NCBI RefSeq assembly: GCF_015244705.1
Contig: NZ_JABCQF010000003.1
Location: 1 to 64,000 of the forward strand
DNA length: 64,000 nt
From: Gluconobacter potus
GTDB lineage: Bacteria; Pseudomonadota; Alphaproteobacteria; Acetobacterales; Acetobacteraceae
Direction: 5' to 3'
Part shown: positions 9,353 to 19,176 of the stretch, in pieces
Position numbering within the stretch: the stretch's first letter is position 1
Layout: each line of letters begins with the position of its first letter
Made by a program: the position numbers and the translations under genes
The notes under the pieces: generated by a model
Seen by the model: the letters and a program-made list of their open reading frames with translations, nothing else
Told to the model about the DNA's origin: nothing
Database searches by the model: none

Positions 9353-10429
9353 ATGATTTACGGAAAACCCCTCCTTCTGGCCGGATGTGCGGTCATTGTC
9401 CTGACGGGTCTGGCCTGGACGGCTGACCGATTCTTTGTGGGCGACGGCATCCGCCAGGAAACCAACGACGCCTATGTCACGGCCGACTTCACAACCGTGG
9501 CACCCAAAGTCTCCGGGCGTATCGACCGCGTGCTGGCGGAGGACAACGAATACGTCCATGCCGGGGAAGAACTCGCCCATATCGAGGACGACGATTACCG
9601 CGCGGCTTTGGGAGCCGCCCGAGGTGACACCGCCGCAGCGCAGGGCGATGTGGACAATCTTCAGGCTTTGCTGGACCGTCAGGGCTCCATCGTCGATGCG
9701 GCGAAATATACCGTGCAGTCCGACGAGGCCGCACTGGTCTTTGCCCGGCAGAATGCAGCGCGGTATCGCAATCTCTCGGCCGGAGGGGCCAGCACGATTG
9801 AGCAGCAGCAGGGCGCGGAAGCCCGACAGCTTGAAGCCGTCGCTGCCCTCGCCCGCGACAAGGCCGAAACCAGCACGGCTGAACAGCAGGTCGCCGTGCT
9901 CAAGGCGCAGCTCGAAAAAGCGCAGGGTGCGCTTCTGAAGGCCCAGAATGCGGAGCATCAGGCCGAACTGAACCTGTCCTACTGCACGATCCCTGCCCCC
10001 GTGGATGGTGTGGTGGGCGAGCGTGGCGTGCGCGTTGGTGCGTATGTCCATCCAGGCACAGGGCTGCTGGCAGTCGTGCCGGTTCGCAAGGCCTATGTGC
10101 TGGCGAATTTTCAGGAAACGCAGCTGACAAAGGTTCAGACTGGCCAGAGTGCGACGATCTGGGTCGATACGTTCCCGGGCCACCCGCTCAAGGCTCATGT
10201 GGACAGTCTGGCTCCGGCGACGGGTGTGGCCTTCGCCGCCATTCAACCGGACAATGCGACGGGTAACTTCACGAAGGTGGTGCAGCGCGTGCCGGTCAAG
10301 CTGACCTTCGATCCTGGCCAGCCTCTGGCGGAAAAGGTGCGCGTCGGCATGTCCGTCGAAGCGCGGATCGACACGTCCTCAACACCTGAAGGAATTCATG
10401 CCCATGACGAGCGGTATCTCTGGAAATGA
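9353..10429 (+). CDS. HlyD/EmrA-family periplasmic adaptor
   Basis: 358 residues: one N-terminal membrane helix (about residues 5-27), a lipoyl-like half (VAPKVSGRIDRVLAEDNEYV), a long alanine/glutamate/glutamine-rich coiled coil, the second lipoyl half (STIPAPVDGVVGERGVRVG region) and a beta-barrel. It joins the MFS pump to the outer-membrane channel. It starts 16 bases after the transporter and its TGA overlaps the ATG of the next gene (ATGA at 10426), so the three genes are one translationally linked unit. Confidence 0.92.
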   Translation: MIYGKPLLLAGCAVIVLTGLAWTADRFFVGDGIRQETNDAYVTADFTTVAPKVSGRIDRVLAEDNEYVHAGEELAHIEDDDYRAALGAARGDTAAAQGDVDNLQALLDRQGSIVDAAKYTVQSDEAALVFARQNAARYRNLSAGGASTIEQQQGAEARQLEAVAALARDKAETSTAEQQVAVLKAQLEKAQGALLKAQNAEHQAELNLSYCTIPAPVDGVVGERGVRVGAYVHPGTGLLAVVPVRKAYVLANFQETQLTKVQTGQSATIWVDTFPGHPLKAHVDSLAPATGVAFAAIQPDNATGNFTKVVQRVPVKLTFDPGQPLAEKVRVGMSVEARIDTSSTPEGIHAHDERYLWK

Positions 10430-11937
10430 GACCTTCCATGCTCCAGCCTTCCCGCTGCCTTCTTCTGGCCCTGACGGCGCTATCCGCCTGCACTGTAGGG
10501 CCGGATTATCATCGTCCCGATCCGCATGCACCGGCCCACTGGCACCAGAGCCTCACGCCTGCTGCAAGCCATCCGCAGGAAACGTCCGCCATTGAGGCGC
10601 AGTGGTGGCGGATCTATCGTGATCCGACGCTAACAGCGCTGGAAGAAGACGTCGCACGCAACAACCTCGATCTGCGTGAAGCAGCCCTGCATTTCACGGA
10701 AAGTCAGGCTGAACGGAAGATCGCCAGTGCGGCCCAGATGCCGCATATGGAAGGTGCCGCCTCCTATGCCCGCGAGCGCGCCAGCACGAACGGTATTCTC
10801 GGGCTTCTGGGAACGACGCAGCAGGCCGGCCCCGGCGAAATCGCCAGTGGTGAACAGGGTTTCGGCCCGGCAGCCGCAGACGGCGCAAAAGGCAATCCGT
10901 CGTTCAATCTCCCGCAATACGGGCTGAGTGCATCCTGGGAAGTTGATTTCTGGGGGCATGTCCGGCGGCAGGTCGAAGCAGCGACGGCAGCCATGCATGA
11001 AACGGACGAACTGCGCCGCGATGTGCTGGTCTCGCTCATGGCCGAGACCGCGCAGGACTATCTGAATCTGCGCAACATCCAGACGCAGATCGGCATCACG
11101 CAACAGAGCATCGCCATTGCACAGCACAGCGTGAAGCTGACGGAACTGCGCTTTGCACAGGGCACGGCGACAAAACTCGATGTCGCCTATTCCCGCGGGC
11201 AGATGCACGGCTTTGAGGCACGTCTTCCGATCCTGAAAAGTCAGGAAGTGCATCTCGTGAACGCACTGAGCTTCCTGACGGCGCGCGAGCCCGGCGCATT
11301 GAAGGACAGGCTCGGCTCGGCGCAGACGATCCCGCCCGTCCCTGGGGATATTCCGGTTGGTCTGCCCTCCGAACTGGCGGAGCGTCGCCCGGATGTGCGG
11401 GCGGCCGAAGACCATCTTCATGCGGCAACAGCGAGCATCGGCGTGGCCGTTGCTGACTTTTTCCCGCGCATAACGCTCTCGGGCAGTCTCGATATTCAGG
11501 CGTTGCAGTTCAGCGGCTTGGGATCATGGGCGTCCCGTCAGTACGGGTTCGGTCCGACCATGACGCTGCCCCTGTTCGAGGGCGGGCGTCTGACCGGACA
11601 GCTTCACCTGCGCCGGGCCCAGCAGAAGGAAGCGGCGATTGCCTTGCAGCGCACGCTTCTGAAAGCCTGGGAAGAAGTCGATGACTCCATGGCTGATCTG
11701 AGCGCCGCGCAGGAGCGCCGGAACCGGTTGGAAGAAACGGTTTCGGAAGACGAAACCGCCGTGCATATCGCCCAGCTTCAATACAGTCAGGGTGCCGGAG
11801 ACTTCCTCAACGTCCTGACGACGCAGAATGCCCTTCTGGCAAGCCGGAGCGCGCTGGCTGAATCCAGCGCCAGTGTATCTGTTTCCGTGGCCCATCTCTA
11901 CCGGGCATTGGGCGGTGGGTGGACGCAGAAATCCTGA
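10426..11937 (+). CDS. Outer-membrane efflux lipoprotein, NodT family
   Basis: 503 residues with a lipoprotein signal (LLLALTALSAC, Cys near residue 23) followed by TVGPDYHRP, the family's hallmark start. Two repeated OEP domains of long alpha-helices and strands follow, ending with VAHLYRALGGGW. It forms the trimeric outer-membrane exit duct of the pump encoded at 7660-10429. The ATG at 10426 overlaps the adaptor stop; a second ATG at 10438 is possible. Confidence 0.92.
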   Translation: MRPSMLQPSRCLLLALTALSACTVGPDYHRPDPHAPAHWHQSLTPAASHPQETSAIEAQWWRIYRDPTLTALEEDVARNNLDLREAALHFTESQAERKIASAAQMPHMEGAASYARERASTNGILGLLGTTQQAGPGEIASGEQGFGPAAADGAKGNPSFNLPQYGLSASWEVDFWGHVRRQVEAATAAMHETDELRRDVLVSLMAETAQDYLNLRNIQTQIGITQQSIAIAQHSVKLTELRFAQGTATKLDVAYSRGQMHGFEARLPILKSQEVHLVNALSFLTAREPGALKDRLGSAQTIPPVPGDIPVGLPSELAERRPDVRAAEDHLHAATASIGVAVADFFPRITLSGSLDIQALQFSGLGSWASRQYGFGPTMTLPLFEGGRLTGQLHLRRAQQKEAAIALQRTLLKAWEEVDDSMADLSAAQERRNRLEETVSEDETAVHIAQLQYSQGAGDFLNVLTTQNALLASRSALAESSASVSVSVAHLYRALGGGWTQKS

Positions 11938-11961
11938 CGACCATCCCCACAGACACTGTTC

Positions 11962-12864
11962 TCAGCCGCCGTTCAGGGCGGTGTTGAGAACGGCTGCCAG
12001 ACGCACGCCCGCCTGTTCCAGACGCAGTTCCATGATCGGCCAGGTCAGCGCGGTGTAATCCTTGCCGATATCCGCGCCCTTGTTAGCCGGAAGGGCGCCA
12101 TAGGCCACGCTCCGAGCCAGCGAATGGCTCTCATCGGCCCAGTCAACGGTCGCGTTATAAACATCGCCGCCGTCCAGATCCTGAACCCAGTATTTTGTCT
12201 CATCGGGCGTGATCAAGGCGCCAAGACGATCGGCTTCCTTCTTCGCGCGGGACGCGTCGATGCTGTAGAACGGGCCGACATGCAGATCCGCCTCATGGTC
12301 GATCACCCCCTCGTCCCACAGGGAATGCAGGTTCATGTGGCCGTTGGCGTTGTTGCCGAAATAGGTCAGACGGATGGCATTGCCGCCCTTGTCGTTATTG
12401 CGCTCGGCAGCGTGCAGGGGCTGGTGGATATCACCGATCAGGTGAACGACCCATTTCAGGGCGACCAGACGATCCTGGGCCGCAGCATGGGTGTCGGCGA
12501 GGATTTTGATCTCCTCAGGCAGCTTCTCGACAACGCAGGCATGGTCGGGGCAGTCGCGGGCCTGATCGTAAGCCGGATGGGACACGTCGATATCGACGTA
12601 ATGCCATTTCAGGGTCTCCGGCGCCCCACCCTTCTTCTTGGGAACATGACCGATCGTATCCGGCCAGGAGGCGACCTGATCGAGGGTCTGATGGTTCTCA
12701 AGGGCCAGCAGGGCCGTGGCAGCCTTCTGGGCCTGCGGCGTCAGACGTTCCTGCGCGATATCCGCCACGATCGCATGACCATAAGGTCCCCACGCCAATG
12801 CGCTGGAAGAAAAGACAAGAGAGCCGGCCCCGATCAGGGACGTACAAAGAAGACGAAGATGCAT
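11962..12864 (-). CDS. Secreted S1/P1-type zinc nuclease
   Basis: 300 residues from the ATG at 12864; the upstream in-frame codon at 12882 is TTG and less likely. A signal peptide ends at ...SSSALA, so the mature protein begins WGPYGHAIVADIAQ. In S1/P1 nucleases the free N-terminal Trp and the following His bind the trinuclear zinc site, so this arrangement is diagnostic. HLIGDIHQPLHAAERNNDKGG is the second conserved metal-binding stretch. It cleaves single-stranded DNA and RNA and 3'-nucleotides outside the cytoplasm, probably scavenging phosphate and nucleosides. Confidence 0.92.
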   Translation of the reverse strand: MHLRLLCTSLIGAGSLVFSSSALAWGPYGHAIVADIAQERLTPQAQKAATALLALENHQTLDQVASWPDTIGHVPKKKGGAPETLKWHYVDIDVSHPAYDQARDCPDHACVVEKLPEEIKILADTHAAAQDRLVALKWVVHLIGDIHQPLHAAERNNDKGGNAIRLTYFGNNANGHMNLHSLWDEGVIDHEADLHVGPFYSIDASRAKKEADRLGALITPDETKYWVQDLDGGDVYNATVDWADESHSLARSVAYGALPANKGADIGKDYTALTWPIMELRLEQAGVRLAAVLNTALNGG

Positions 12865-13445
12865 GGAAACCTGTCTGTCCAACGCTGAAAGTGATGCCGT
12901 TCCAGTTTCTCACCGTTTCGAGAGCACCACAAGGCATTCCGCGGCACGGGCCACGGCGTCGTGACCGCACATATTTCCGTGTTCGGAGAGCACTCCCGCC
13001 TCACAGGCCGGGGCCGTGAAAAACAGAATCTCCTGCCGCATGCGCCGGACAGTCCAGAAATTCTTCCCCGGATGCCTCCGTTTTTCATTTCAGCGGCAAA
13101 TAGTCATGAAACCACTGTCGCCGATCGCGACAAGTATTCAGAGGATGACTCTGTCCAGGCACCATTTCCTGTAATTTTTTCCTGCACAAAATCAAAATTG
13201 TTCAGAAATATTACCCCAAGAGAAAAGTGTTTTTACCAATCAGCGCCCATCAGGGGTAAAATTTTTACAAAACAAGACACGCAATAAACTAACTAATTAA
13301 AACAGTATGTCATAAAGTTTACCGGTAATTATATTCAGTCCTTATTGCACTTGTTGTTTTCAAAAAATACGCTCCTCAAAAGAACACGAGAAAAAGAGAT
13401 CAATTTTTCAATTATCACTTAATTTTTATTTTGGAGATTCCCTGA
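12865..13445. other. Long intergenic region upstream of lactate permease
   Basis: 581 bases without a convincing gene. The first part is GC-rich like the coding DNA and holds the nuclease promoter side. From about 13180 the sequence becomes strongly AT-rich, unlike the flanks. A small open frame at 12961-13287 has a poor start and low-quality composition and was not accepted. The AT-rich part probably contains the permease promoter and a long leader. Confidence 0.6.
13345..13373 (+). promoter_or_regulatory. Candidate sigma-70 promoter for lactate permease
   Basis: TTGCAC (13345-13350), a 17-base spacer, then TACGCT (13368-13373), about 70 bases before the permease start. The -35 match is fair and the -10 match partial; other AT-rich hexamers nearby compete. 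Confidence 0.3.
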
Positions 13446-15092
13446 ATGTCATCCTGGGCACAAGTCTACGATCCCATAGGAAATATCTGGATTTCCGGCG
13501 CGATCGCTCTCATTCCGATCCTGTTTTTCTTCTTCGCGCTGCTATACCTGCGCATGAAAGGGCATATTGCCTGTACAATTACTGTCGGAATTACCTTTGT
13601 GCTGGCCGTCGCATTCTACGGCATGCCAGTCTTCATGGCGCTGGCCGCGTGTCTTTATGGCTTTGCCTACGGTTTATGGCCCATTTCATGGATCATCATC
13701 GGGGCGGTTTTTCTCTATAAAGTCTCCGTTCGGACCGGTCAGTTCGACATCATCCGCCATTCGATTTCGACGGTCTCGGAAGACCAGCGCATCCAGCTTC
13801 TTCTCGTTGCCTTCGCGTTCGGGGCGTTTCTGGAAGGTGCTGCCGGTTTCGGCGCGCCAGTGGCCATCACCACAGCCCTGCTCGTCGGCCTCGGCTTTCC
13901 CCCGATCTACGCCGCCGGACTGTGCCTGATCGCCAATGCAGCCCCGGGAGCGTTCGGCGCGATGGGCATCCCCGTGATCGTGGGAGCCCAGGTGATCGGA
14001 GCGGAACCGTACATGGTGGGCCGGCTGGTCGTGATGCAGTTGATCGTAATCGGCATCGTCATTCCATTCTGGCTGGTCGGCGTAGTTGACGGACTGCGGG
14101 GTATCCGTGAGACATGGCCCGTCATTCTGGTCGCGGGTGCCACCTTCGCCATTACGCAGACCCTGACGGCCCTCGTGATCGGTCCCGAGCTTCCCGACAT
14201 CATAGCTCCGCTGGTCACGATGGTGGCGATCCCCGTCTTCCTTCGGATCTGGAAGCCGAGCCGGATTTTCCGCTTCGAAACCGGAGAGACACCCGCCGAC
14301 GCCATCGTCGAGAAGGCAACCTATACGGCACCGCAGATCCTGCGGGCCTGGTCTCCTTTCATCATCCTGACGGCTTTCGTGGCTGTCTGGAGCATCAAAC
14401 CCGTCAAGGCCCTCTTCGCAGCCGGTGGACCGCTGGACTGGACGGTGCTCGTCATCCGCTTCCCGGGGCTGCACAACCTCGTCCTGAAAATGGCACCGAT
14501 CGTTCCCAGCCCGACGCCTTATGCCGCGATCTTCAAGGTGGATTTCGTCTCTTCCGTGGGTACGGCCATCCTGCTGGCAGGCGTCATGTCTGTCCTGTTC
14601 CTAAAAATGCGCCCGAAGGACGCTGTCGCGACCTTCACGGATACGCTGCGGGAACTGAAAACGCCCATCTATGCCATCGGCATGGTGCTGGCCTTCGCGT
14701 TTCTGGCCAACTATTCGGGCCTTTCCACGACGCTGGCCCTGGTTCTGGCAATGACCAAGGGCGCGTTCACCTTCTTCGCGCCCCTGCTTGGCTGGCTGGG
14801 TGTTTTCCTGACAGGCTCCGATACGTCCTCAAATGCGCTGTTTGGCGGGCTTCAGGCAGCAACCGGCCGTCAGATCGGGGTCAGCGGGGAGCTTCTGGTC
14901 GCCGCCAATACGGTTGGAGGGGCCGTGGGCAAGATGATCTCTCCGCAATCCATCGCCGTGGCTTCAGCCGCCGTGGGACTGGTGGGACAGGAAGGCGCCC
15001 TGCTCCAGTTCACGCTCAAATGCAGCATCGTTCTGGCGATTCTGGTCGGGCTGATGACAACGGCGCTGGTCTTCATGGGGGTGGGCACATAG
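13446..15092 (+). CDS. lctP: L-lactate/glycolate permease, LctP family
   Basis: 548 residues with roughly 12-14 membrane segments, normal for LctP/LldP (LctP family). Recognisable stretches are [18 protein letters not shown] and [14 protein letters not shown], both strongly conserved in lactate permeases. It imports lactate (and possibly glycolate) with protons. The ATG follows GGAG by nine bases. No L-lactate dehydrogenase is adjacent; a D-lactate-type dehydrogenase lies 29 kb away at 44459. A strong terminator at 15120 closes the transcript. Confidence 0.93.
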   Translation: MSSWAQVYDPIGNIWISGAIALIPILFFFFALLYLRMKGHIACTITVGITFVLAVAFYGMPVFMALAACLYGFAYGLWPISWIIIGAVFLYKVSVRTGQFDIIRHSISTVSEDQRIQLLLVAFAFGAFLEGAAGFGAPVAITTALLVGLGFPPIYAAGLCLIANAAPGAFGAMGIPVIVGAQVIGAEPYMVGRLVVMQLIVIGIVIPFWLVGVVDGLRGIRETWPVILVAGATFAITQTLTALVIGPELPDIIAPLVTMVAIPVFLRIWKPSRIFRFETGETPADAIVEKATYTAPQILRAWSPFIILTAFVAVWSIKPVKALFAAGGPLDWTVLVIRFPGLHNLVLKMAPIVPSPTPYAAIFKVDFVSSVGTAILLAGVMSVLFLKMRPKDAVATFTDTLRELKTPIYAIGMVLAFAFLANYSGLSTTLALVLAMTKGAFTFFAPLLGWLGVFLTGSDTSSNALFGGLQAATGRQIGVSGELLVAANTVGGAVGKMISPQSIAVASAAVGLVGQEGALLQFTLKCSIVLAILVGLMTTALVFMGVGT

Positions 15093-15119
15093 CCCGCTCC
15101 TTCTGACAGCAGTATCGAA

Positions 15120-15154
15120 GGGGCGCAGAGGCACATCTGCGCCCCTTTTCTTTT
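15120..15154 (+). terminator. Rho-independent terminator of lactate permease
   Basis: Exact arms GGGGCGCAGA (15120-15129) and TCTGCGCCCC (15136-15145) with a six-base loop, followed by TTTTCTTTT. Confidence 0.93.
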
Positions 15155-15516
15155 ACAGGACTCTAAAAGTACCCTATTTCTTCATCAAGGTGCCGAGTTG
15201 CGAAACATTCGCAACGTCGAAAAAGCCCCAGATGAGGACCCGGTGCCGACTCTGCCTAATTCACGAAGGATAGAGGTAATAAATCCTCCCATAGATCTTC
15301 ATAAATCCTTGGAAACCATAATAAGACAACGGGCGTTTTCGTTAGTTATCCTTCTCTGGTACCTCTTCCTGACTTGCCCTTTTTCGGGATTATTTCCGGA
15401 TAATTGGCCGTTCACGGTTGCATGATCACGCTGTCTCTGTAGGCTGCGGACCTCTGAAGGTGACGCGGATCACGGTCCTGTCATCAGTCTCGAGTGTATG
15501 CGAAGAGTGATTTTAC
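15155..15516. other. Intergenic region before the polyol dehydrogenase operon
   Basis: 362 bases between the permease terminator and the dehydrogenase small subunit. It holds a perfect inverted repeat (15197-15215, listed separately) and AT-rich tracts around 15275-15420 that suit a promoter. The open frame 15198-15425 starts with TTG, overlaps the repeat and has no recognised similarity, so it was not called. Confidence 0.55.
15197..15215. promoter_or_regulatory. Perfect inverted repeat, candidate operator of the polyol dehydrogenase operon
   Basis: GTTGCGAA (15197-15204) and TTCGCAAC (15208-15215) are exact complements around ACA. No T run follows, so it is not a terminator. A 19-base dyad of this form suits a dimeric repressor or activator. 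It is about 300 bases upstream of the operon start. Confidence 0.45.
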
Positions 15517-16134
15517 ATGACGAAAGATCGTCACTGCCCTCTTGTTGACCTCCATGTTTCCTCTCCCAATGCCATGCGCCTGAACCGGCTGATGCGGATG
15601 TCACGTCGTGATACGCTGATGACGGGCATGGCCGGCATGGGTGTTCTGGCGGCTGGAAATGTCGTGGCCGCAGAGCCTGCAACCGGCGCCGATCCTGAAC
15701 TTGAACGCTTCATGAAGGTCTCGACACGCCTGACGGACCGCCCTTCTCTCGACCCGCGGATCGGAAAGGCGCTTTACGAGCGCATTCTCCAGTCGGGACC
15801 CGAGCGCAAGGCCCAGCTCTCAAAACTGGCTGATCTGCTGGACGGCGGAACCTACGAGAGCGCCTCCGCCTTCGCCAAGGCAGCCGAGCAGGCCGACCCG
15901 GCGTTCAAGGACGTCATTCATGACCTCATGACCGGCTGGTATCGCGGCGTCGCGGACGGCAAGGTCGTGGTCTATCGCTCGGCGCTGATGTTCGACATCA
16001 CCAAGGACGCCATCTACCCCAAAACCTACGCCGCAGGCGGCCCGTTCTACTGGACGACGCAGCCGCCTGAAGTCGACAAGCCGACCGGCGCGCCTGCGCT
16101 GTCGCCATCGAAGTTCGACGTGGAACCTACCTGA
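15517..16134 (+). CDS. sldS: FAD-dependent sorbitol/polyol dehydrogenase, small subunit (Tat-exported)
   Basis: 205 residues. It carries a twin-arginine signal (MSRRDTLMTGMAGMGVLAAG) that would export the folded complex; translation may start at 15517 (AAGAGTG upstream) or at the ATG 15574 nearer the signal. The rest matches the small subunit of membrane-bound FAD-dependent sorbitol, 2-ketogluconate and fructose dehydrogenases, including the end AGGPFYWTTQPPEVDKPTG. The small subunit stabilises the large FAD subunit. First gene of a three-gene operon. Sorbitol is the favoured substrate from memory of the Gluconobacter locus; gluconate or ketogluconate remains possible. Confidence 0.85.
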   Translation: MTKDRHCPLVDLHVSSPNAMRLNRLMRMSRRDTLMTGMAGMGVLAAGNVVAAEPATGADPELERFMKVSTRLTDRPSLDPRIGKALYERILQSGPERKAQLSKLADLLDGGTYESASAFAKAAEQADPAFKDVIHDLMTGWYRGVADGKVVVYRSALMFDITKDAIYPKTYAAGGPFYWTTQPPEVDKPTGAPALSPSKFDVEPT

Positions 16135-16154
16135 GAGCGGGAACAGCATCTCCT

Positions 16155-17792
16155 ATGTCTTCAGATCAGAATCTTTCCGCCGATGTCGTCATCGTCGGAT
16201 CCGGCGTTGCGGGCAGTTCCATTGCGAACGAACTGGCGCGCGCAGGCATTTCCGTCGTCGTCCTCGAAGCCGGCCCGCGTGTGGACCGGCAGCACTTCGT
16301 GGACAATTTCCGCAATCTGGAAAACAAGCCGTCCTATCAGGGGCCTTTCCCGTCCACGCCCTGGGCCGAGCATCCGCCCAACCAGATCACGCCCAACAAG
16401 TACCTGCATACGAGTGGCCCGAATGCCGAAGCCTATCAGCAGGTCTATCTGCGGATGATGGGTGGCACGACCTGGCACTGGGCCGGTTGTGCATGGCGTT
16501 ATCTTCCGTCCGATTTCGAGCTCAAGACCCGCTATGGTCAGGGCCGTGACTGGGCGCTGAAATACGACGATCTCGAGCCGTTCTATTACCAGGCCGAAGT
16601 CATGATGGGCGTGTGCGGTCCGGACCCGAAGGTCGAGGATCTGGGCTCCCCGCGCAAGCAGCCCTACCCCATGGAAGCCCTGCCGATTTCCTACGCGGCG
16701 CAGCAGTTCCGCAAGCTCATCAGCGAAAAGACGCCCTATCGCGTCGTGCATGAGCCGCAGGCCCGGAACACAAAGCCCTATGACGGTCGCCCGACCTGCG
16801 AAGGGCACAACAACTGCATGCCGATCTGCCCGATCGGGGCGATGTATAACGGCGGATATTCCGTTTATCACGCCGAAGCAGCCGGAGCGAAGTTCGTACC
16901 GAACGCGGTCGTCTACAAGATCGAGCGGGACAGCGCGAACAAGAAGGTGACGGCCGTTCACTACTACGATCCGGACAAGGGCTCGCACCGTGTGACCGGC
17001 AAGTATTTCGTCATCGCCGCGCACTGCATCGAGACGGCCAAGCTGCTGCTGGTTTCGGCAGACGAGCAGAGCCCCGATGGTATTGCCAACAGCTCGGGCC
17101 ATGTCGGCCGGAACATGATGGATCATACCGGCGTGCAGGTGACGTTCATCAGTGGCGACAAGGCCCTGTGGCCGGGACGCGGTCCGCTCGAGACGAACGT
17201 GATCGACAATTTCCGTGATGGCGACTGGCGCGGTGATCGCGGCGCGTATCTCGTGCACATGGTCGATGACAACCAGGTCGATTTCGCAACGCAGCTTGCA
17301 ATTTCAAAGGGTTATGTCGGCAGGGACCTCGAAGAGCAGATCCGCTATCTGGCCTCCCATACGGTCCGTCTGTTCAGCCATAACGAGGCCCTGCCCGACC
17401 CGGACAACCGCCTGACGCTGAGCACGACGCACAAGGATGCGCTCGGGATTCCGCATCCGGATGTCTATTACAAGCTGCCGGAATACACGGTCCGCAGCTG
17501 CGAGCACACGCGCGGCCTGTTCAAGAACCTCATCGGCCTGATGCACGGCACGGACGAGCAGTGGACGCCGGGTTACTTCCCGCAGGATCATCCCTCGGGC
17601 AGCACCATCATGGGTGTGGACCCCAAGGATTCCGTGGTGGATGGCCATTGCCGGACGCATGACCACGAGAACCTGTTCATCGCGAGTTCGTCCGTGTTCT
17701 CCACGGTCGGAACCGGGAACATCACCCTCACCGTCGCAGCCCTTGCGCTTCGTGTTGCCGATACGCTGAAAAAAGAACTGCTCCATGCCTGA
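16155..17792 (+). CDS. sldL: FAD-dependent sorbitol/polyol dehydrogenase, large catalytic subunit (GMC family)
   Basis: 545 residues of the GMC oxidoreductase family. The FAD loop VVIVGSGVAGSSIANEL is near residue 12. Cys215, Cys221 and Cys225 (in RPTCEGHNNCMPICPIGA) match the cysteines that hold a [3Fe-4S] cluster in the related fructose dehydrogenase. The C-terminal catalytic segment contains DHPSGSTIMG and a later TGNITLT. It oxidises a sugar alcohol or sugar acid in the periplasm and passes electrons through the Fe-S cluster to the cytochrome subunit. It has no signal of its own and is expected to ride out with the Tat-targeted small subunit. It starts 20 bases after sldS and overlaps the cytochrome gene by eight bases. 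Confidence 0.9.
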   Translation: MSSDQNLSADVVIVGSGVAGSSIANELARAGISVVVLEAGPRVDRQHFVDNFRNLENKPSYQGPFPSTPWAEHPPNQITPNKYLHTSGPNAEAYQQVYLRMMGGTTWHWAGCAWRYLPSDFELKTRYGQGRDWALKYDDLEPFYYQAEVMMGVCGPDPKVEDLGSPRKQPYPMEALPISYAAQQFRKLISEKTPYRVVHEPQARNTKPYDGRPTCEGHNNCMPICPIGAMYNGGYSVYHAEAAGAKFVPNAVVYKIERDSANKKVTAVHYYDPDKGSHRVTGKYFVIAAHCIETAKLLLVSADEQSPDGIANSSGHVGRNMMDHTGVQVTFISGDKALWPGRGPLETNVIDNFRDGDWRGDRGAYLVHMVDDNQVDFATQLAISKGYVGRDLEEQIRYLASHTVRLFSHNEALPDPDNRLTLSTTHKDALGIPHPDVYYKLPEYTVRSCEHTRGLFKNLIGLMHGTDEQWTPGYFPQDHPSGSTIMGVDPKDSVVDGHCRTHDHENLFIASSSVFSTVGTGNITLTVAALALRVADTLKKELLHA

Positions 17793-19101
17793 TTTCAAAA
17801 CCGTTTTCTGGTCTTTCCTTATTGGTGGAACGGTTCTGGGCGGACTGTCCGGTCATGCTGCACGGGCGGCGGATGTGGATCAGGATGTCATGAACCGTGG
17901 CGCCTATCTCGCCACGGCAGCAGACTGCATCGCCTGTCACACCAAGCCGGGCGGCACGCCGTTCGCCGGCGGTCTGAAGATCGCAACGCCCATGGGCGAC
18001 ATCATCTCGACGAACATCACGCCGGACGCCGATCATGGCATCGGGAAGTACTCGGAGCATGACTTCGAGCAAGCCCTGCGTCGCGGCAAGCGGCGCGATG
18101 GCGAGAACCTGTATCCCGTGATGCCGTATGTCTCTTATGCCGGCATGACGGACCAGGACATTCACGCGCTCTATGTCTGGTTCATGAACGGGGTCAAACC
18201 TGTTGCCGAAACGCCGCCTGCAACCCAGCTCAGCTTTCCCAGCAATATCCGCCTGACCCTGTCGGGCTGGAACATGCTGGCAGGCAGCGAGAAGCAGGAA
18301 ACCGGCGATTCCGCGACCTATGACAAGCTGCGGCGCGGCAAGTATCTGGCCACGGCCCTTGAGCATTGCGGGACATGCCACACCCCCCGCAACGTGATGC
18401 TCATGGAGAAATCCGATGAGTTCCTGGCGGGAAGCCCGGTTGCCGGCTGGTATGCTCCGAACATCACCCCGAGCAAGACCGGCGGGATCGGAGACTGGAA
18501 CGAAGACGACGTCGTCCAGTATCTGCGCACCGGACGGGTCAAGGGCAAAAGCCAGGCGGCCGGCCCGATGGGCGAAGCTGTCGAACACAGCACGAGCCAT
18601 CTGACGGATGCGGATCTGCATGCGCTTGCGGCCTTCGTGCTTCAGGTCAAACCGATTGACGACACGGCCGATCATCAGCCGCGTGATGCTTTCGGCAAGG
18701 CGAACGATATCCCCGATCTACGCTCAGGCGAGCTGACCCGGATCGACAACCTGTCTCACAAGAACCCGGAAAACCTGTTCGACGCCAACTGCGCTGCCTG
18801 TCACGAGCAGAATGGGGCAGGTACGGCCGATCAGTATGCACCGTCCCTGTACAAAAACTCCGTCGTGGGCGCCGGTCGTCCGGACAATCTGATCATGACG
18901 ATCCTGACCGGCGTAAACCGCAAGACGGCCGATGGCCATGCCAGCATGCCGGCCTTCGGCAGCACATCGGATGTGCAGCGTCTGGATGACGAGGAAGTCG
19001 CGAGCCTCGTGAACTATGTCAGCAAGACCTTCGGCAGCGGCACCTATCAGGTGACGGCGGACCAGGTCGCCCAGGTCCGCAAGGAGCATACGCAGCACTG
19101 A
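17785..19101 (+). CDS. sldC: Tri-haem cytochrome c subunit of the polyol dehydrogenase
   Basis: 438 residues with a Sec signal (MPDFKTVFWSF... ARAAD). Three CxxCH haem c sites are visible: Cys48-His52 (CIACH), Cys195-His199 (CGTCH) and Cys336-His340 (CAACH). This is the standard tri-haem subunit of Gluconobacter/Acetobacter membrane dehydrogenases; it accepts electrons from the large subunit and reduces ubiquinone. The start lies inside the end of the large-subunit gene (8-base overlap), implying coupled translation. A strong terminator follows. Confidence 0.93.
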   Translation: MPDFKTVFWSFLIGGTVLGGLSGHAARAADVDQDVMNRGAYLATAADCIACHTKPGGTPFAGGLKIATPMGDIISTNITPDADHGIGKYSEHDFEQALRRGKRRDGENLYPVMPYVSYAGMTDQDIHALYVWFMNGVKPVAETPPATQLSFPSNIRLTLSGWNMLAGSEKQETGDSATYDKLRRGKYLATALEHCGTCHTPRNVMLMEKSDEFLAGSPVAGWYAPNITPSKTGGIGDWNEDDVVQYLRTGRVKGKSQAAGPMGEAVEHSTSHLTDADLHALAAFVLQVKPIDDTADHQPRDAFGKANDIPDLRSGELTRIDNLSHKNPENLFDANCAACHEQNGAGTADQYAPSLYKNSVVGAGRPDNLIMTILTGVNRKTADGHASMPAFGSTSDVQRLDDEEVASLVNYVSKTFGSGTYQVTADQVAQVRKEHTQH

Positions 19102-19124
19102 CGCCTGCCTGTTCCGCGCAGCAG

Positions 19125-19160
19125 AAAGGGGAGACGGACCTGGTCCATCTCCCCTTTTTT
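19125..19160 (+). terminator. Strong terminator of the polyol dehydrogenase operon
   Basis: AAAGGGGAGA (19125-19134) pairs with TCTCCCCTTT (19148-19157), and inside it GGACC pairs with GGTCC with one mismatch in between; TTT continues to 19160. It separates the operon from the convergent small membrane protein. Confidence 0.93.
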
Positions 19161-19176
19161 GTGGAACTGTCCGGGA

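Noticed and set aside
12961-13287. 108-residue open frame before lactate permease
   Set aside because: Poor start, no ribosome site, and it crosses from GC-rich into AT-rich DNA without protein-like composition.
15198-15425. 75-residue open frame before the dehydrogenase operon
   Set aside because: TTG start inside the inverted repeat and no known similarity; a hydrophobic tail alone is not enough.
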